DNA from: Modestobacter caceresii
GTDB lineage: Bacteria; Actinomycetota; Actinomycetes; Mycobacteriales; Geodermatophilaceae
DNA: 64,000 bases
NCBI RefSeq assembly: GCF_000761485.1
Contig: NZ_JPMX01000058.1
Coordinates: forward strand, 65,601-129,600
Reading direction: 5' to 3'
The notes beneath the pieces were generated by a model that ran no database searches, was not told where the DNA came from, and was given only the letters and a program-made list of their open reading frames with translations. Below are positions 38,327-48,646 of this stretch, one piece after another (position 1 is the first letter of the stretch; each line of letters begins with the position of its first letter). Both the position numbers and the translations under genes were made by a program.

Positions 38327-39001
38327 GTGCGCATCGGTGTCATCACCTTCCCGGGTTCCCTGGACGACGTCGACGCAGCGCGCGCAGTGCGCCTCGCCGG
38401 CGGCGAGCCGGTGGCGCTGTGGCATGCCGACCACGACCTGAAGGACGTCGACGCCGTCGTCCTGCCCGGCGGCTTCTCCTACGGCGACTACCTGCGGGCC
38501 GGCGCCATCGCCGCCCGCTCGCCGCTGATGGCCGACGTCGTGGCCGCGGCGCGCGGCGGCCTGCCGGTGCTGGGCATCTGCAACGGCTTCCAGGTGCTCT
38601 GCGAGGCGGGGCTGCTGCCCGGTGCGCTCACCCGCAACGGCCACCTGCACTTCCGCAACCGTGACCAGGGGCTGCTGGTCGAGCGCGCCGACACCGCGTG
38701 GACGTCGTCGTTCGAGCAGGGTCAGCGGATCGTCGTCCCGGTGAAGAACGGCGAGGGCCGCTACGTGGCGGCACCGGCCGAGCTGGACCGGCTGGAGGGT
38801 GAGGGCCGGGTGGTGGTGCGCTACGTCGACGGCAACCCCAACGGCAGCTCCCGCGACATCGCCGGGGTCACCAGCGCCGACGGCCGGGTGGTCGGGCTGA
38901 TGCCGCACCCGGAGCACGCGGTCGAGGAGCTCACCGGCCCGTCGGTCGACGGCCTGGGCTTCTTCACCTCGGTCCTCTCCGCCCTGGTGGTCGCCGCGTG
39001 A
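38327..39001 (+). CDS. purQ: FGAM synthase glutaminase subunit PurQ
   Basis: A 224-residue class I glutamine amidotransferase that supplies ammonia to PurL. The nucleophile Cys lies in [21 protein letters not shown]; the His/Glu pair lies in [14 protein letters not shown]-terminal [31 protein letters not shown] and [19 protein letters not shown] match the family. GTG start, and the end overlaps the purL GTG by 4 nt (GTGA). Confidence 0.97.
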   Translation: MRIGVITFPGSLDDVDAARAVRLAGGEPVALWHADHDLKDVDAVVLPGGFSYGDYLRAGAIAARSPLMADVVAAARGGLPVLGICNGFQVLCEAGLLPGALTRNGHLHFRNRDQGLLVERADTAWTSSFEQGQRIVVPVKNGEGRYVAAPAELDRLEGEGRVVVRYVDGNPNGSSRDIAGVTSADGRVVGLMPHPEHAVEELTGPSVDGLGFFTSVLSALVVAA

Positions 39002-41319
39002 GCGCCACCGAGGGCCTCTCCGAGCTCGACACCGCCCCGGGCCGGACGAACCGGCTGGACACCGTCGCGCTCGCCACCGAGCAGCCCGACGACGCGCAGC
39101 CCTACGCCGAGCTGGGGCTGAAGGACGACGAGTACGCCCGGATCCGGGAGATCCTCGGGCGCCGGCCGACCACGGCCGAGCTGGCGATGTACTCGGTGAT
39201 GTGGAGCGAGCACTGCTCCTACAAGTCCTCCAAGGTGCACCTGCGCCGCTTCGGTGACCTGCCGAAGAGCGACGCCCTGCTGGTCGGCATGGGCGAGAAC
39301 GCCGGCGTGGTCGACGTAGGAGAGGGCTACGCGGTCACCTTCAAGGTCGAGTCGCACAACCACCCGAGCTACGTCGAGCCCTACCAGGGCGCGGCCACCG
39401 GGGTCGGCGGCATCGTCCGCGACATCCTCACCATGGGCGCCCGCCCGATCGCCGTCATGGACTCGCTGCGCTTCGGTCGCGCCGACGCCCCCGACACCGC
39501 CCGGGTGCTGCCCGGCGTGGTCGCCGGGGTCGGCGGCTACGGCAACTGCCTGGGCCTGCCCAACATCGGCGGCGAGCTGCTCTTCGACGACTGCTACGCC
39601 GGCAACCCGCTGGTCAACGCGCTCTGCGTCGGCGTGCTGCGGCACGAGGAGCTGCAGCTCGCCAAGGCCGAGGGCGTCGGCAACAAGGTGGTCCTCTTCG
39701 GGGCCCGCACCGGCGGCGACGGCATCGGCGGCGTCTCGGTGCTGGCCAGCGAGACCTTCGACGCCGAGGGCCCGGCCAAGCGCCCCGCCGTCCAGGTCGG
39801 CGACCCGTTCACCGAGAAGCTGCTGATCGAGGCCTGCCTGGAGATCTTCGCCGCCGGCCTGGTCACCGGCATCCAGGACCTCGGCGGGGCCGGCATCTCC
39901 TGCGCCACCAGCGAGCTCGCCGCGGCCGGCTCGGGTGGCATGGCGATCGACCTGGACGCCGTCCCGCTGCGGGACTCGACGCTCACCCCCGCCGAGATCC
40001 TGATGAGCGAGTCGCAGGAGCGGATGTGCGCGATCGTCGAGCCGGACAAGGTGGAGGCCTTCCTCGCGGTCTGCGCCAAGTGGGACGTGCTGGCCACCGT
40101 CATCGGTGAGGTCACCGACGGGGACCGGCTCACCATCGACTGGCACGGCGAGCGGATCATCGACGTCCCGCCGCGCACGGTCGCCCTGGAGGGGCCGCGC
40201 TACGAGCGACCGATGTCCCGCCCGGCCGACCTGGACGCGCTGCAGGCCGACACCCCGCCGTCGTCCTCGGCCGACCTGCGGGCCGACTGGCTCGCCGTCG
40301 TCTCCAGCCCGGACGGCGCGGACAAGAGCTGGGTCACCGAGCAGTACGACCGCTACGTGCGGGGCAACACCGTGCTCGCCCAGCCCGAGGACGCCGGCGT
40401 CCTGCGGATCGACGAGTCCAGCAACCTGGGCATCGCGCTCTCGCTGGACGGCAACGCCCGCTACGCCCGGCTGGACCCCTACACCGGCGCCCAGCTGAAC
40501 CTGGCCGAGGCCTACCGCAACGTCGCCGTCTCCGGCGCGAAGCCGCTGGCGGTCACCAACTGCCTGAACTTCGGCTCCCCGGAGAACCCCGAGGTGATGT
40601 GGCAGTTCGCCGAGGCCGTCCGCGGCCTGGCCGACGGCTGCCGCGAGCTCGGCCTGCCGGTCACCGGCGGCAACGTGAGCCTCTACAACCAGACCGGTGA
40701 CGTCGCGATCAACCCGACCCCGGTGATCGGGGTGCTGGGCGTGCACGCCGACGTCACCCGCCGGGTGCCCACCGGCTGGCGGGCCGACGGCGAGTCCGTG
40801 CTGCTGCTGGGGGAGACCCGGCCGGAGTTCGGTGGCTCGGCCTGGGCCGCGGTCGTCCACGGCCACCTGGGCGGGCTGCCGCCCCGGCTGGACCTGGCCG
40901 CCGAGCGCTCGCTGGGCGAGGTGCTCACCTCCCTGGCGGCCGACGGGCTGGTCAGCTCGGCGCACGACCTGGCCGACGGCGGGTTGGCGCAGGCGCTCAC
41001 CGAGTCGGCGCTGCGGTACGGCACCGGCGCCCGGCTGAACGTGACCGGCGACCCGACGGCGGCGCTGTTCGGCGAGTCGGTGGCCCGCGTCGTGGTCACC
41101 ACCGCCGACCCCGCCGCGGTGCGGGCAGTGGCCGAGGCGGCGGGCGTGCCGGTCACCGAGCTCGGGACGACGGGCGGCGACGCCCTGGTGCTGGACGGTC
41201 TGCTGGAGCTGCCGCTGGCCGAGCTGCGGGCGGCGTGGACGGCGACCCTGCCGGCGCTGTTCGGCAGCCCGGAGGTCGCGGTGGGCACCGTCCCGGCGGG
41301 CACCGTCCCGACGAGCTGA
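38998..41319 (+). CDS. purL: FGAM synthase large subunit PurL
   Basis: A 773-residue small-type PurL that converts FGAR to FGAM using ATP and ammonia from PurQ. It has two PurM-like halves. The first has [47 protein letters not shown] and [15 protein letters not shown]; the second has [40 protein letters not shown] and [13 protein letters not shown]. The length fits the form that needs PurS and PurQ, both directly upstream. The C-terminus carries a short repeat, [12 protein letters not shown]. Confidence 0.98.
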   Translation: MSATEGLSELDTAPGRTNRLDTVALATEQPDDAQPYAELGLKDDEYARIREILGRRPTTAELAMYSVMWSEHCSYKSSKVHLRRFGDLPKSDALLVGMGENAGVVDVGEGYAVTFKVESHNHPSYVEPYQGAATGVGGIVRDILTMGARPIAVMDSLRFGRADAPDTARVLPGVVAGVGGYGNCLGLPNIGGELLFDDCYAGNPLVNALCVGVLRHEELQLAKAEGVGNKVVLFGARTGGDGIGGVSVLASETFDAEGPAKRPAVQVGDPFTEKLLIEACLEIFAAGLVTGIQDLGGAGISCATSELAAAGSGGMAIDLDAVPLRDSTLTPAEILMSESQERMCAIVEPDKVEAFLAVCAKWDVLATVIGEVTDGDRLTIDWHGERIIDVPPRTVALEGPRYERPMSRPADLDALQADTPPSSSADLRADWLAVVSSPDGADKSWVTEQYDRYVRGNTVLAQPEDAGVLRIDESSNLGIALSLDGNARYARLDPYTGAQLNLAEAYRNVAVSGAKPLAVTNCLNFGSPENPEVMWQFAEAVRGLADGCRELGLPVTGGNVSLYNQTGDVAINPTPVIGVLGVHADVTRRVPTGWRADGESVLLLGETRPEFGGSAWAAVVHGHLGGLPPRLDLAAERSLGEVLTSLAADGLVSSAHDLADGGLAQALTESALRYGTGARLNVTGDPTAALFGESVARVVVTTADPAAVRAVAEAAGVPVTELGTTGGDALVLDGLLELPLAELRAAWTATLPALFGSPEVAVGTVPAGTVPTS

Positions 41320-41355
41320 CCTCGTGTCCGCTGTGCTGGTCCCGGTCCCGCGCTG

Positions 41356-41766
41356 ATGGCCGGGGTCGCGCCGATCTCGGCCGAGGACCTGCGGGCGGCG
41401 CTCGCCCCCACGGCCGGCTGGCTGGCCGGGGAGGCCGAGCAGCCGCCCCGCGCGGTGCTGGGGGCTGCGGTGAAGACCTCGGCGCGCTGGCTGGCCCAGC
41501 ACGTGCCCGGGCGCTCGGTCGAACTGCGGGTGCCGCCGTTCGTGGCGGTGCAGTGCGTGCCCGGGCCGCGGCACACCCGCGGCACCCCGCCGAACGTGGT
41601 CGAGACCGACGCCGCGACCTGGCTGCGGCTGGCGACCGGCGCGCTCTCCTGGGCCGAGGCGGTGGGGGAGGGGCGGGTCAGCGCCAGCGGCAACCGCGCC
41701 GACCTCTCCGAGCACCTCCCGCTGCGCCCGGTCCGAGCCTCCGGGCCGCATCCCTCCCCGGGTTGA
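41356..41766 (+). CDS. Sterol-carrier (SCP2-like) family protein
   Basis: A 136-residue protein of the actinobacterial SCP-like family found between purL and purF. Features: [86 protein letters not shown], i.e. an SCP2-type hydrophobic-pocket fold. Ligand and link to purine synthesis are unknown. It follows purL by 36 nt and probably belongs to the same transcript. Confidence 0.82.
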   Translation: MAGVAPISAEDLRAALAPTAGWLAGEAEQPPRAVLGAAVKTSARWLAQHVPGRSVELRVPPFVAVQCVPGPRHTRGTPPNVVETDAATWLRLATGALSWAEAVGEGRVSASGNRADLSEHLPLRPVRASGPHPSPG

Positions 41767-41819
41767 TCATCGGCGGACGGCAGCCCGCCACGCCGATGGG
41801 CGCCGCCGTCCGCCGATGA
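41767..41819 (+). terminator. Hairpin ending the purSQL operon
   Basis: 15-bp perfect arms TCATCGGCGGACGGC and GCCGTCCGCCGATGA, with a 23-nt loop, starting immediately after the stop codon of the SCP-like gene. Confidence 0.65.
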
Positions 41820-41847
41820 CCGACTGTGGGTGCGGGTGGCCCCAACG

Positions 41848-41884
41848 ACAGCGCCCCTCCTGCCGGTGGCAGGAGGGGCGCTGT
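41848..41884 (-). terminator. Hairpin ending the OFA transporter operon
   Basis: 17-bp perfect arms (41848-41864 and 41868-41884) with a GGT loop, 20 nt beyond the stop of the small-subunit gene on the minus strand. Confidence 0.75.
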
Positions 41885-41903
41885 GCTGCGTGGTGCGGGT
41901 GGG

Positions 41904-42053
41904 TCAGCCGCCGAAGAGCGCGCTGGCCGCCTTCACCGTGTTGTACAGCCCGTAGGCCAGGGGGACGCCGACCAGGGCCCAGGCGAAGGCGACGAGACCG
42001 GTCGGGGTGTGCGTGGTGGCCTGCTGGTCACCGGTGCGCTGTGAGGTGCTCAT
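41904..42053 (-). CDS. MFS (OFA) transporter small subunit
   Basis: A 49-residue protein with one membrane helix (GLVAFAWALVGVPLAYGLYNTVKAASALFG) after a polar N-terminus. Its ATG overlaps the stop of the OFA-family carrier by 4 nt. Such short single-helix proteins encoded directly after oxalate/formate-type MFS carriers are annotated as their small subunit. They may stabilise or regulate the carrier. Confidence 0.8.
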   Translation of the reverse strand: MSTSQRTGDQQATTHTPTGLVAFAWALVGVPLAYGLYNTVKAASALFGG

Positions 42054-43468
42054 CGCGAGAGGCTCCGATCTCCGGTGGTGGACGCGGTGGTGGGGGCGTC
42101 GGTGTCCTTCGGCTCGAACCACTTCTCGGCGACCGGCTTGATCAGCAGGTTGGCGACGAAGCCGACGGCCAGCAGACCGACCATGATGAACAGCGCCGGA
42201 CGGTAGTCACCGGCGGTGAGCTGACCCGGCGTGCCGCGGGCGTCGAGGACGCCGTTGATGATCAGCGGGCCGGCGATGCCGGCAGCCGCCCAGGCGGTCA
42301 GCAGCCGACCGTGGATCGCGCCGACCTGGTAGGTCCCGAAGAGGTCCCGCAGGTAGGCCGGGACCGTGGCGAAGCCACCGCCGTAGAACGAGATGATGAT
42401 CGCGGCGAGGATGACGAAGACCCAGGTGGCGGTGCTGCCGACGGTGGCCAGCAGGACGTACAGCACCAGGCCGACGCCCAGGTACACCATGTAGATCGGC
42501 TTGCGGCCGATGTAGTCCGAGGTGCTGGACCACACGAACCGGCCGCCCATGTTGAACAGCGAGAGCAGCCCGACGAAGCCGGCCGCGGTCGCCGCGGCGA
42601 CCGCAGAGGTCTCCCCGTTGCGGAAGAAGTCCTGGATCATCGGCGCGGCCTGCTCGAGGATGCCGATGCCGGCGGTGACGTTGCAGAACAGCACCGTCCA
42701 GAGCAGCCAGAACTGCGGGGTCTTGATGGCGTTGTTGGCGGAGACGTTCTCCGTCGTCACCAGGGACTTGGCCTTGACCGTGGACGGGTCGAAGCCGTCG
42801 GGGCGCCAGTCGGGTGCAGGGACGCGGATGATGAAGGCGCCGAACATCATGAAGGCCAGGTAGACGATGCCCAGCGTGACGAACAGCTGGGCGACGGCCG
42901 CGCCCGTGGGCGTGGTGCCGATGGTGCCGTCGTAGGTCGGGTCGTACCAGTTCATCAGCTGGCGGGACAGCGGCGAGGCGATGAGCGCGCCACCACCGAA
43001 GCCCATGATCGCCATGCCGGTGGCCAGGCCCGGCCGGTCCGGGAACCACTTGATCAGCGTGGAGACCGGGGAGATGTAGCCGATGCCCAGCCCGATGCCG
43101 CCGAGGACGCCGTAACCGAGGTAGACCAGCCACAGCTGCTCGGTGGAGATGCCGAGGGCGCCAACCAGGAAGCCGGCGGACCAGAAGCACGCGGCGGTGA
43201 ACATGGCGGCACGCGGGCCGTTCCGGTCGACCCAGGTGCCGAAGACGGCGGCGGAGAGGCCGAGCATGACGATGGCGATCGAGAAGATGATGCCGATCGC
43301 GGTCAGGCTGGAGTCGAAGTGCGAGACGAGCGCGGCCTTGTAGACGCTGGTCGCGTAGGCCTGGCCGATGCACAGGTGCACGGCGAGCGCGGCTGGCGGG
43401 ATGAGCCAGCGGTTGAAGCCCGGACGAGCGATGATGCGCTCCCGGGCCAGGAAGCTGGGTACTGCCAC
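42050..43468 (-). CDS. OFA-family MFS carrier (oxalate/formate antiporter type)
   Basis: A 472-residue 12-helix protein. PPAALAVHLCIGQAYATSVYKAAL at helix 1, YLGYGVLGGIGLGIGYISPVSTLIKWFPDRPGLATGMAIMGFGGGALIASPL after helix 4, and NMGGRFVWSSTSDYIGRKPIY are the OFA hallmarks. These carriers exchange small carboxylates such as oxalate and formate. The GTG start at 43468 has GGAGG seven nt upstream. It is divergent from the mycothiol-dependent formaldehyde dehydrogenase, which yields formate downstream, so formate or a related acid is a plausible substrate by inference. Confidence 0.88.
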   Translation of the reverse strand: MAVPSFLARERIIARPGFNRWLIPPAALAVHLCIGQAYATSVYKAALVSHFDSSLTAIGIIFSIAIVMLGLSAAVFGTWVDRNGPRAAMFTAACFWSAGFLVGALGISTEQLWLVYLGYGVLGGIGLGIGYISPVSTLIKWFPDRPGLATGMAIMGFGGGALIASPLSRQLMNWYDPTYDGTIGTTPTGAAVAQLFVTLGIVYLAFMMFGAFIIRVPAPDWRPDGFDPSTVKAKSLVTTENVSANNAIKTPQFWLLWTVLFCNVTAGIGILEQAAPMIQDFFRNGETSAVAAATAAGFVGLLSLFNMGGRFVWSSTSDYIGRKPIYMVYLGVGLVLYVLLATVGSTATWVFVILAAIIISFYGGGFATVPAYLRDLFGTYQVGAIHGRLLTAWAAAGIAGPLIINGVLDARGTPGQLTAGDYRPALFIMVGLLAVGFVANLLIKPVAEKWFEPKDTDAPTTASTTGDRSLSR

Positions 43469-43692
43469 GGAACGACCTCCGAGGTACGGGAACGGCGCGC
43501 CCGGCGGACGCAACCCGGTCGCGGCCCGTTCACAGGTGTGACACAGGTCGCGGCCGAGGGCACCGTACGACGCTGTGACGATTTCGGCTGCACGGCGGAC
43601 CCCAGCCGGGTGAGGCTGAGACCAATTCGTTGCACGCACAACCGTCGTTTCCACGGTGCGGGAGCGGGGAGCGGAACAGCCGTCCCGTTCCC

Positions 43693-43698
43693 TAGGCT
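43693..43698 (+). promoter_or_regulatory. Leaderless -10 element of mscR
   Basis: TAGGCT six nt before the ATG at 43705. Confidence 0.6.
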
Positions 43699-43704
43699 GG
43701 CGAC

Positions 43705-44805
43705 ATGCCGTACGAGGTCAAGGGCGTCGTCGCCCTGAGCAAGGGTGCTCCGGTCACCATCGAGACGATCATCGTCCCCGACCCGGGGCCGGGTGAGGCG
43801 GTGGTCGACGTCCAGGCGTGCGGGGTCTGCCACACCGACCTGCACTACCGGGAGGGCGGGATCAACGACGAGTTCCCGTTCCTGCTGGGCCACGAGGCGG
43901 CCGGCCTGGTCTCCGCGGTCGGCGAGGGCGTCACCAACGTGGCCGTCGGCGACTACGTGGTGCTGAACTGGCGCGCGGTGTGCGGGGAGTGCCGGGCCTG
44001 CGCCAAGGGCAAGCCCTGGTACTGCTTCAACACCCACAACGCCGCGCAGAAGATGACGCTGGCCGACGGCACCGAGCTCTCCCCGGCGCTGGGGATCGGC
44101 GCGTTCGCCGAGAAGACGCTGGTCCACTCCGGGCAGTGCACGAAGGTCGACCCCGCGGCGAAGCCGACCGCGGCCGGGCTGCTGGGCTGCGGCGTGATGG
44201 CCGGTGTGGGTGCGGCGATCAACACCGGCGGGGTGGGCCGCGGCGACTCGGTCGCCGTCTTCGGCTGCGGTGGCGTCGGTGACGCCGCGATCGCCGGCTC
44301 CCGGCTCGCCGGCGCGGGCACGATCATCGCCGTCGACATCGACGACAAGAAGCTCGAGTGGGCCAAGGGCATGGGCGCCACGCACACGGTCAACTCCTCC
44401 GAGACCGACGCGGTGGAGGCCATCAAGGCGCTCACCGGTGGGTTCGGGGTCGACGTGGCGATCGACGCCGTCGGACACCCGGCGGTCTACGAGCAGGCGT
44501 TCAACGCCCGCGACCTGGCCGGCACCGTCGTCCTGGTCGGTGTGCCGAACCCGACGATGACGATCGAGCTGCCGCTGATCGAGGTCTTCGGCCGCGGTGG
44601 CGCGCTCAAGTCCTCCTGGTACGGCGACTGCCTGCCCAGCCGGGACTTCCCGATGCTGATCGACCTGTACCTGCAGGGCCGGTTCGACCTGGACGCGTTC
44701 GTCAGCGAGACGATCGGGATCGAGGACGTCGAGGCGGCCTTCGACAAGATGCACGCCGGTGAGGTGCTGCGCTCCGTGGTCGTGTTCGAGGGGGCCGGCC
44801 AGTGA
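43705..44805 (+). CDS. mscR: S-(hydroxymethyl)mycothiol dehydrogenase
   Basis: A 366-residue class III-like zinc dehydrogenase that oxidises the mycothiol-formaldehyde adduct to S-formylmycothiol with NAD (also called MscR or AdhE2; it can reduce S-nitrosomycothiol). Visible are the catalytic zinc region [29 protein letters not shown], the structural zinc loop [15 protein letters not shown], and the NAD site [21 protein letters not shown] with [13 protein letters not shown]. The start at 43705 follows TAGGCT at leaderless spacing. The next gene overlaps it by 4 nt and encodes an MBL hydrolase, the same order as Rv2259-Rv2260 of M. tuberculosis. Confidence 0.93.
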   Translation: MPYEVKGVVALSKGAPVTIETIIVPDPGPGEAVVDVQACGVCHTDLHYREGGINDEFPFLLGHEAAGLVSAVGEGVTNVAVGDYVVLNWRAVCGECRACAKGKPWYCFNTHNAAQKMTLADGTELSPALGIGAFAEKTLVHSGQCTKVDPAAKPTAAGLLGCGVMAGVGAAINTGGVGRGDSVAVFGCGGVGDAAIAGSRLAGAGTIIAVDIDDKKLEWAKGMGATHTVNSSETDAVEAIKALTGGFGVDVAIDAVGHPAVYEQAFNARDLAGTVVLVGVPNPTMTIELPLIEVFGRGGALKSSWYGDCLPSRDFPMLIDLYLQGRFDLDAFVSETIGIEDVEAAFDKMHAGEVLRSVVVFEGAGQ

Positions 44806-45410
44806 GGGCCCGGGTCGAGCAGGCCGTCGTCAGCGGGGTCTTCAGCCTCGACGGGCAGGACTTCGACGTCGACAACAACGTCTGGCTGGTCGGGGACGAC
44901 GACGAGGTGCTCGTCATCGACGCGCCGCACGACGCCGCCCCCATCGTCGAGGCGATCGGCGGCCGCCGGGTGACCGGGATCGTGCTCACCCACGGGCACA
45001 ACGACCACATCACCGCGGCGGTCGCCCTGCGTGAGGCCACCGGGGCACCGATCTGGCTCAACCCCGCTGACCGGATGCTCTGGGACGTCGTCCACCCTGA
45101 CACCGAGCCCGACCACGACCTGGTCGAGGGCACCCGGTTCGGCGTGGGCGACGTGCAGCTGCACGCGCTGCACACCCCCGGGCACTCTCCGGGCAGCACC
45201 TGCCTGCACGCGCCGGACCTGCGCACCGTCTTCACCGGCGACACGCTGTTCTGCGGCGGCCCCGGCGCCACCGGGCGGTCGTTCAGCGACAAGCCGACGA
45301 TCCTGCGGTCGATCACCGACCGGCTGATGACGCTGCACGGTGACACGGTGGTCAGGACCGGTCACGGCGACGACACCACGATCGACGCCGAGCTGGGCAA
45401 CATCTCCTAG
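44802..45410 (+). CDS. MBL-fold hydrolase of the formaldehyde pathway
   Basis: A 202-residue metallo-beta-lactamase-fold protein. The metal motif is [12 protein letters not shown], with later ligands in [21 protein letters not shown] and [11 protein letters not shown] start overlaps mscR (GTGA). The tight pairing suggests it hydrolyses S-formylmycothiol to formate and mycothiol, the counterpart of S-formylglutathione hydrolase. That activity is inferred from neighbourhood. Confidence 0.85.
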   Translation: MRARVEQAVVSGVFSLDGQDFDVDNNVWLVGDDDEVLVIDAPHDAAPIVEAIGGRRVTGIVLTHGHNDHITAAVALREATGAPIWLNPADRMLWDVVHPDTEPDHDLVEGTRFGVGDVQLHALHTPGHSPGSTCLHAPDLRTVFTGDTLFCGGPGATGRSFSDKPTILRSITDRLMTLHGDTVVRTGHGDDTTIDAELGNIS

Positions 45411-45420
45411 CCGGTCCTCC

Positions 45421-45464
45421 GCCGTCCCCTCCCGAGTGAGCGGTCCCACCCGGGAGGGGACGGC
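45421..45464 (+). terminator. Hairpin between the MBL hydrolase and purF
   Basis: 14-bp perfect arms GCCGTCCCCTCCCG and CGGGAGGGGACGGC with a 16-nt loop, 10 nt after the stop. Confidence 0.65.
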
Positions 45465-45472
45465 GCAGCCGG

Positions 45473-45478
45473 TACGCT
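45473..45478 (+). promoter_or_regulatory. Leaderless -10 element of purF
   Basis: TACGCT followed by 7 nt and the GTG start of purF. Confidence 0.55.
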
Positions 45479-45485
45479 CGCACCC

Positions 45486-47045
45486 GTGCCTCGCGGTGAT
45501 GGACGGCTGACGCACGACCTCGACCCCCACGACCCTGGTCCCCAGGACGCCTGTGGCGTCTTCGGGGTCTGGGCCCCGGGGGAGGAGGTCGCCAAGCTGA
45601 CCTACTTCGGCCTGTACGCTCTCCAGCACCGCGGTCAGGAGGCGGCCGGCATCGCGGTGTCCGACGGCTCCTCCGTCGTGGTCTACAAGGACCTCGGCCT
45701 GGTCAGCCAGGTGTTCGACGAGCCGACGCTCGGCAGCCTCCGTGGTCACATCGCCGTCGGCCACGCCCGGTACTCCACCACCGGGGCCTCCACCTGGGAG
45801 AACGCCCAGCCGACGTTCCGCACCACCGGGGCGGGCACCGGGCTGGCGCTGTGCCACAACGGCAACCTGGTGAACACCGCCGAGCTGGCCAGTGCCGCGG
45901 CCGACGAGGGCGTGGCCGGGGCGTTCGTCGCGACCAACGACTCCGACTTGGTCACCTCGCTGATCGCGGCCAAGCCCGACATGTCGGTCGAGGCGGCGGC
46001 GATGGAGGTGCTCCCGCGCCTGCGGGGGGCGTTCAGCTTCACCTTCATGGACGAGGACACCCTCTACGCCGCGCGTGACCCACAGGGCGTGCGGCCGCTG
46101 GTCCTCGGCCGGCTGGAGCGGGGCTGGGTCGTCGCCAGCGAGACGGCGGCGCTGGACATCTGCGGTGCCTCGTTCGTCCGCGAGGTCGAGCCCGGTGAGC
46201 TGATCGCCATCGACGAGGACGGGCTGCGCAGCCAGCACTTCGCCGTCGCCGACCCCAAGGGCTGCGTCTTCGAGTACGTCTACCTCGCCCGGCCGGACAC
46301 CACGATCTCCGGCCGCGGCGTGCACGCGGCCCGGGTCGAGATCGGCCGCCGGCTGGCCAAGGAGCACCCGGTCAAGGCCGACCTCGTCATCCCGGTGCCC
46401 GAGTCGGGCACGCCGGCTGCGGTCGGGTACGCCGAGGCCTCCGGGATCCCCTACGGGCTGGGCCTGGTCAAGAACTCCTACGTCGGGCGCACCTTCATCC
46501 AGCCCAGCCAGACGATCCGGCAGCTGGGCATCCGGCTGAAGCTCAACCCGCTGCGCGACGTCATCCGCGGCAAGCGTCTGGTGGTCGTCGACGACTCGAT
46601 CGTGCGGGGCAACACCCAGCGCGCGCTGATCCGGATGCTGCGTGAGGCCGGCGCCCTCGAGGTGCACGTGCGGATCGCCTCACCGCCGGTGAAGTGGCCG
46701 TGCTTCTACGGCATCGACTTCGCCAGCCGGGCCGAGCTGGTCGCCAACGGGCTGGACGTCGACGGCGTGCGCGCCTCGATCAACGCCGACTCGCTGGGCT
46801 ACGTCTCCGAGCAGGGGCTGATCGCGGCCACCGAGCAGCCGGCCAACCGGCTGTGCACGGCCTGCTTCACCGGCGAGTACCCGATCGCCCTGGGCCAGCC
46901 GGAGGTGCTGGGCAAGCACCTGCTCGAGGGCATCGGCCGCCGGGCGCTGACCGAGGAGGCCTCCGCGGTCACCGGGTGGACCGGCCAGCAGGCCGGCAGC
47001 CCGATGGTCCCCGGCGGTGCCGACGACGCGCTGAGCCGGCCGTGA
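45486..47045 (+). CDS. purF: Amidophosphoribosyltransferase
   Basis: A 519-residue enzyme for the first committed step: PRPP and glutamine to phosphoribosylamine. A 22-residue propeptide ends before the nucleophile Cys23 in QDACGVFGVWAPGEE, as in the Bacillus type that carries an Fe-S cluster. Cluster cysteines are in KWPCFYGIDF and RLCTACFTGEYPI. The PRPP motif is LVVVDDSIVRGNTQRALI. The GTG start is preceded by TACGCT at leaderless spacing. Its end overlaps the purM start. Confidence 0.98.
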   Translation: MPRGDGRLTHDLDPHDPGPQDACGVFGVWAPGEEVAKLTYFGLYALQHRGQEAAGIAVSDGSSVVVYKDLGLVSQVFDEPTLGSLRGHIAVGHARYSTTGASTWENAQPTFRTTGAGTGLALCHNGNLVNTAELASAAADEGVAGAFVATNDSDLVTSLIAAKPDMSVEAAAMEVLPRLRGAFSFTFMDEDTLYAARDPQGVRPLVLGRLERGWVVASETAALDICGASFVREVEPGELIAIDEDGLRSQHFAVADPKGCVFEYVYLARPDTTISGRGVHAARVEIGRRLAKEHPVKADLVIPVPESGTPAAVGYAEASGIPYGLGLVKNSYVGRTFIQPSQTIRQLGIRLKLNPLRDVIRGKRLVVVDDSIVRGNTQRALIRMLREAGALEVHVRIASPPVKWPCFYGIDFASRAELVANGLDVDGVRASINADSLGYVSEQGLIAATEQPANRLCTACFTGEYPIALGQPEVLGKHLLEGIGRRALTEEASAVTGWTGQQAGSPMVPGGADDALSRP

Positions 47046-48106
47046 CGACCCACGAGGGCGACCTGACCTACGCCGCCTCCGGGGTCGACATCGACGCCGG
47101 CGAGCGAGCGGTCACCCTGATGCGCGCCGCGGTGGAGAAGACCAACCGTCCGGAGGTCGTCGGTGGCCTGGGCGGGTTCGCCGGGCTGTTCGCCCTGGAC
47201 ACCGCCAAGTACCGCAAGCCGCTGCTCGCCTCCTCGACCGACGGCGTGGGCACCAAGATCGCGCTGGCCCGGGCCCTGGACCGGCACGACACCGTCGGGA
47301 TCGACCTGGTCGCCATGGTCGTCGACGACCTGGTCGCCTGCGGCGCCGAGCCGCTGTTCCTGCAGGACTACGTCGCCTGCGGTCGGGTCGTGCCGGAGCG
47401 GATCGCCGCCATCGTCACCGGGATCGCCGACGGCTGCACGCAGGCCGGAGCCGCGCTGGTCGGCGGGGAGACCGCCGAGCACGGCGACCTCATGGGTGCC
47501 GACGACTACGACCTGGCCGCCACCGCGGTCGGGGTCGTCGAGGCCGATGCGGTGCTGGGGCCGGAGCGGGTGCGGGCCGGTGACGTCGTCGTCGCCATGG
47601 CCTCGTCCGGGCTGCACTCCAACGGCTACTCGCTGGTGCGCCGGGTCATCGACCGGGCGGGGCTGGACCTCACCGGCACCCCGGCCGGCCTCGGCCGCCC
47701 GCTCGGGGACGAGCTCCTCGAGCCCACCCGGATCTACGCCCGGGACTGCCTCGCGCTGGTCGAGCAGCTGGGCGTGGAGACGGTGCACGCCTTCGCCCAC
47801 ATCACCGGTGGCGGGCTGGCCGGCAACACGGTCCGCGTCGTCCCGGCCGGGCTGGAGGCGGTGCTGGACCGGAGCACCTGGGCGCTGCCCGCGGTGGTGC
47901 GGCTGCTGGAAGAGCACGGGGTGCCGCGCGCGGAGTCCGAGCGGGCCTTCAACTGCGGCGTCGGCATGGTGGCCGCGGTCGCGCCCGAGCACGCGGACCG
48001 GGCGGTCGAGCTGCTCCTCGCCCGCGGCGTCCCGGCCTGGGTGGCCGGCACGGTCGGGCCGCACGACGGAGACGCCTCGGCGCGGCTGGTCAGCTCCTAC
48101 CGCTGA
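47042..48106 (+). CDS. purM: Phosphoribosylformylglycinamidine cyclo-ligase (AIR synthetase)
   Basis: A 354-residue enzyme that closes the imidazole ring of AIR from FGAM. Evidence: LTYAASGVDIDAGERAVTLM, LLASSTDGVGTKIALA, GIDLVAMVVDDLVACGAEPLFLQDY, ALVGGETAEH, GLHSNGYSLVRRVI and HITGGGLAGNTVRVVP, the full set of PurM family blocks. GTG start overlaps the purF stop (GTGA), so the two are coupled. Followed by a strong terminator and the convergent DUF3073 gene. Confidence 0.98.
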   Translation: MTTHEGDLTYAASGVDIDAGERAVTLMRAAVEKTNRPEVVGGLGGFAGLFALDTAKYRKPLLASSTDGVGTKIALARALDRHDTVGIDLVAMVVDDLVACGAEPLFLQDYVACGRVVPERIAAIVTGIADGCTQAGAALVGGETAEHGDLMGADDYDLAATAVGVVEADAVLGPERVRAGDVVVAMASSGLHSNGYSLVRRVIDRAGLDLTGTPAGLGRPLGDELLEPTRIYARDCLALVEQLGVETVHAFAHITGGGLAGNTVRVVPAGLEAVLDRSTWALPAVVRLLEEHGVPRAESERAFNCGVGMVAAVAPEHADRAVELLLARGVPAWVAGTVGPHDGDASARLVSSYR

Positions 48107-48163
48107 CGGAGGGCCCCCGGCTCCCACCGCTCGCTCGCGGCGGGACCTGCCGGGGGTCGGGAC

Positions 48164-48209
48164 GCACGGCGACACCGCTCCCCCCGGAGGAGGAGCGGTG
48201 TCGCCGTGC
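48164..48209. terminator. 18-bp hairpin between purM and DUF3073 gene
   Basis: Perfect 18-bp arms (48164-48181, 48192-48209) with a 10-nt loop between the convergent genes; likely bidirectional. Confidence 0.75.
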
Positions 48210-48231
48210 TACAGAGGGCTGGGTCGCCGGT

Positions 48232-48447
48232 TCAGCGGCTGGCAGCCCAGTCGTCATCTTCGTCGTCCTGCGACCAGCTCCCGACGTGCGTGTCGTCCTC
48301 GTCGTCGTCCTTCGGCCCCCGGGAGGGGAACGACGACGGCTGTCCAGCCAGTTCGCGCTGGAGGGCAGTGAGGTCGGTGTTGGGTGAGCTGTACTTGAGC
48401 TCACGGGCCACGCGTGTCTGCTTGGCCTTCGCTCGGCCGCGCCCCAT
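48232..48447 (-). CDS. DUF3073 family protein
   Basis: A 71-residue hydrophilic protein: basic start GRGRAKAKQTRVARELKYSSPNTDL, then a Ser/Pro turn and an acidic tail (DDDEDDTH...DDEDDDW). This is the DUF3073 pattern, conserved beside purM in actinobacteria such as Mycobacterium (Rv0810c) and Streptomyces. The function is unknown; the charge split suggests binding to nucleic acid or a basic protein. GAGGGGG lies upstream of the ATG. Confidence 0.88.
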   Translation of the reverse strand: MGRGRAKAKQTRVARELKYSSPNTDLTALQRELAGQPSSFPSRGPKDDDEDDTHVGSWSQDDEDDDWAASR

Positions 48448-48646
48448 GGCTCGACCCCCTCGTGACGGAGTGCGGGTCGTCTCCAGCACTGGGCTGGACG
48501 GCCCGTGTGGCGACCCCGACTGAGTGACTGTGTCCTTGGCCGAGCTTACGACACGGATCGGTCACGGGCACGCAGCCCACCCCCCGGCTGCCCCATCCGG
48601 AGGTGGATGTGACCGGGGTCTCACCCGTTTCGGCTGCAGGAGCCGG

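Noticed and set aside
38821..41751. 976-codon minus-strand frame opposite purL
   Set aside because: purL is unambiguous; the frame is a shadow with low-complexity content.
43469..43704. CRP-like half sites (GTGTGACAC and TGTGAC) between the OFA carrier and mscR
   Set aside because: Only short partial matches; no full TGTGA-N6-TCACA site.
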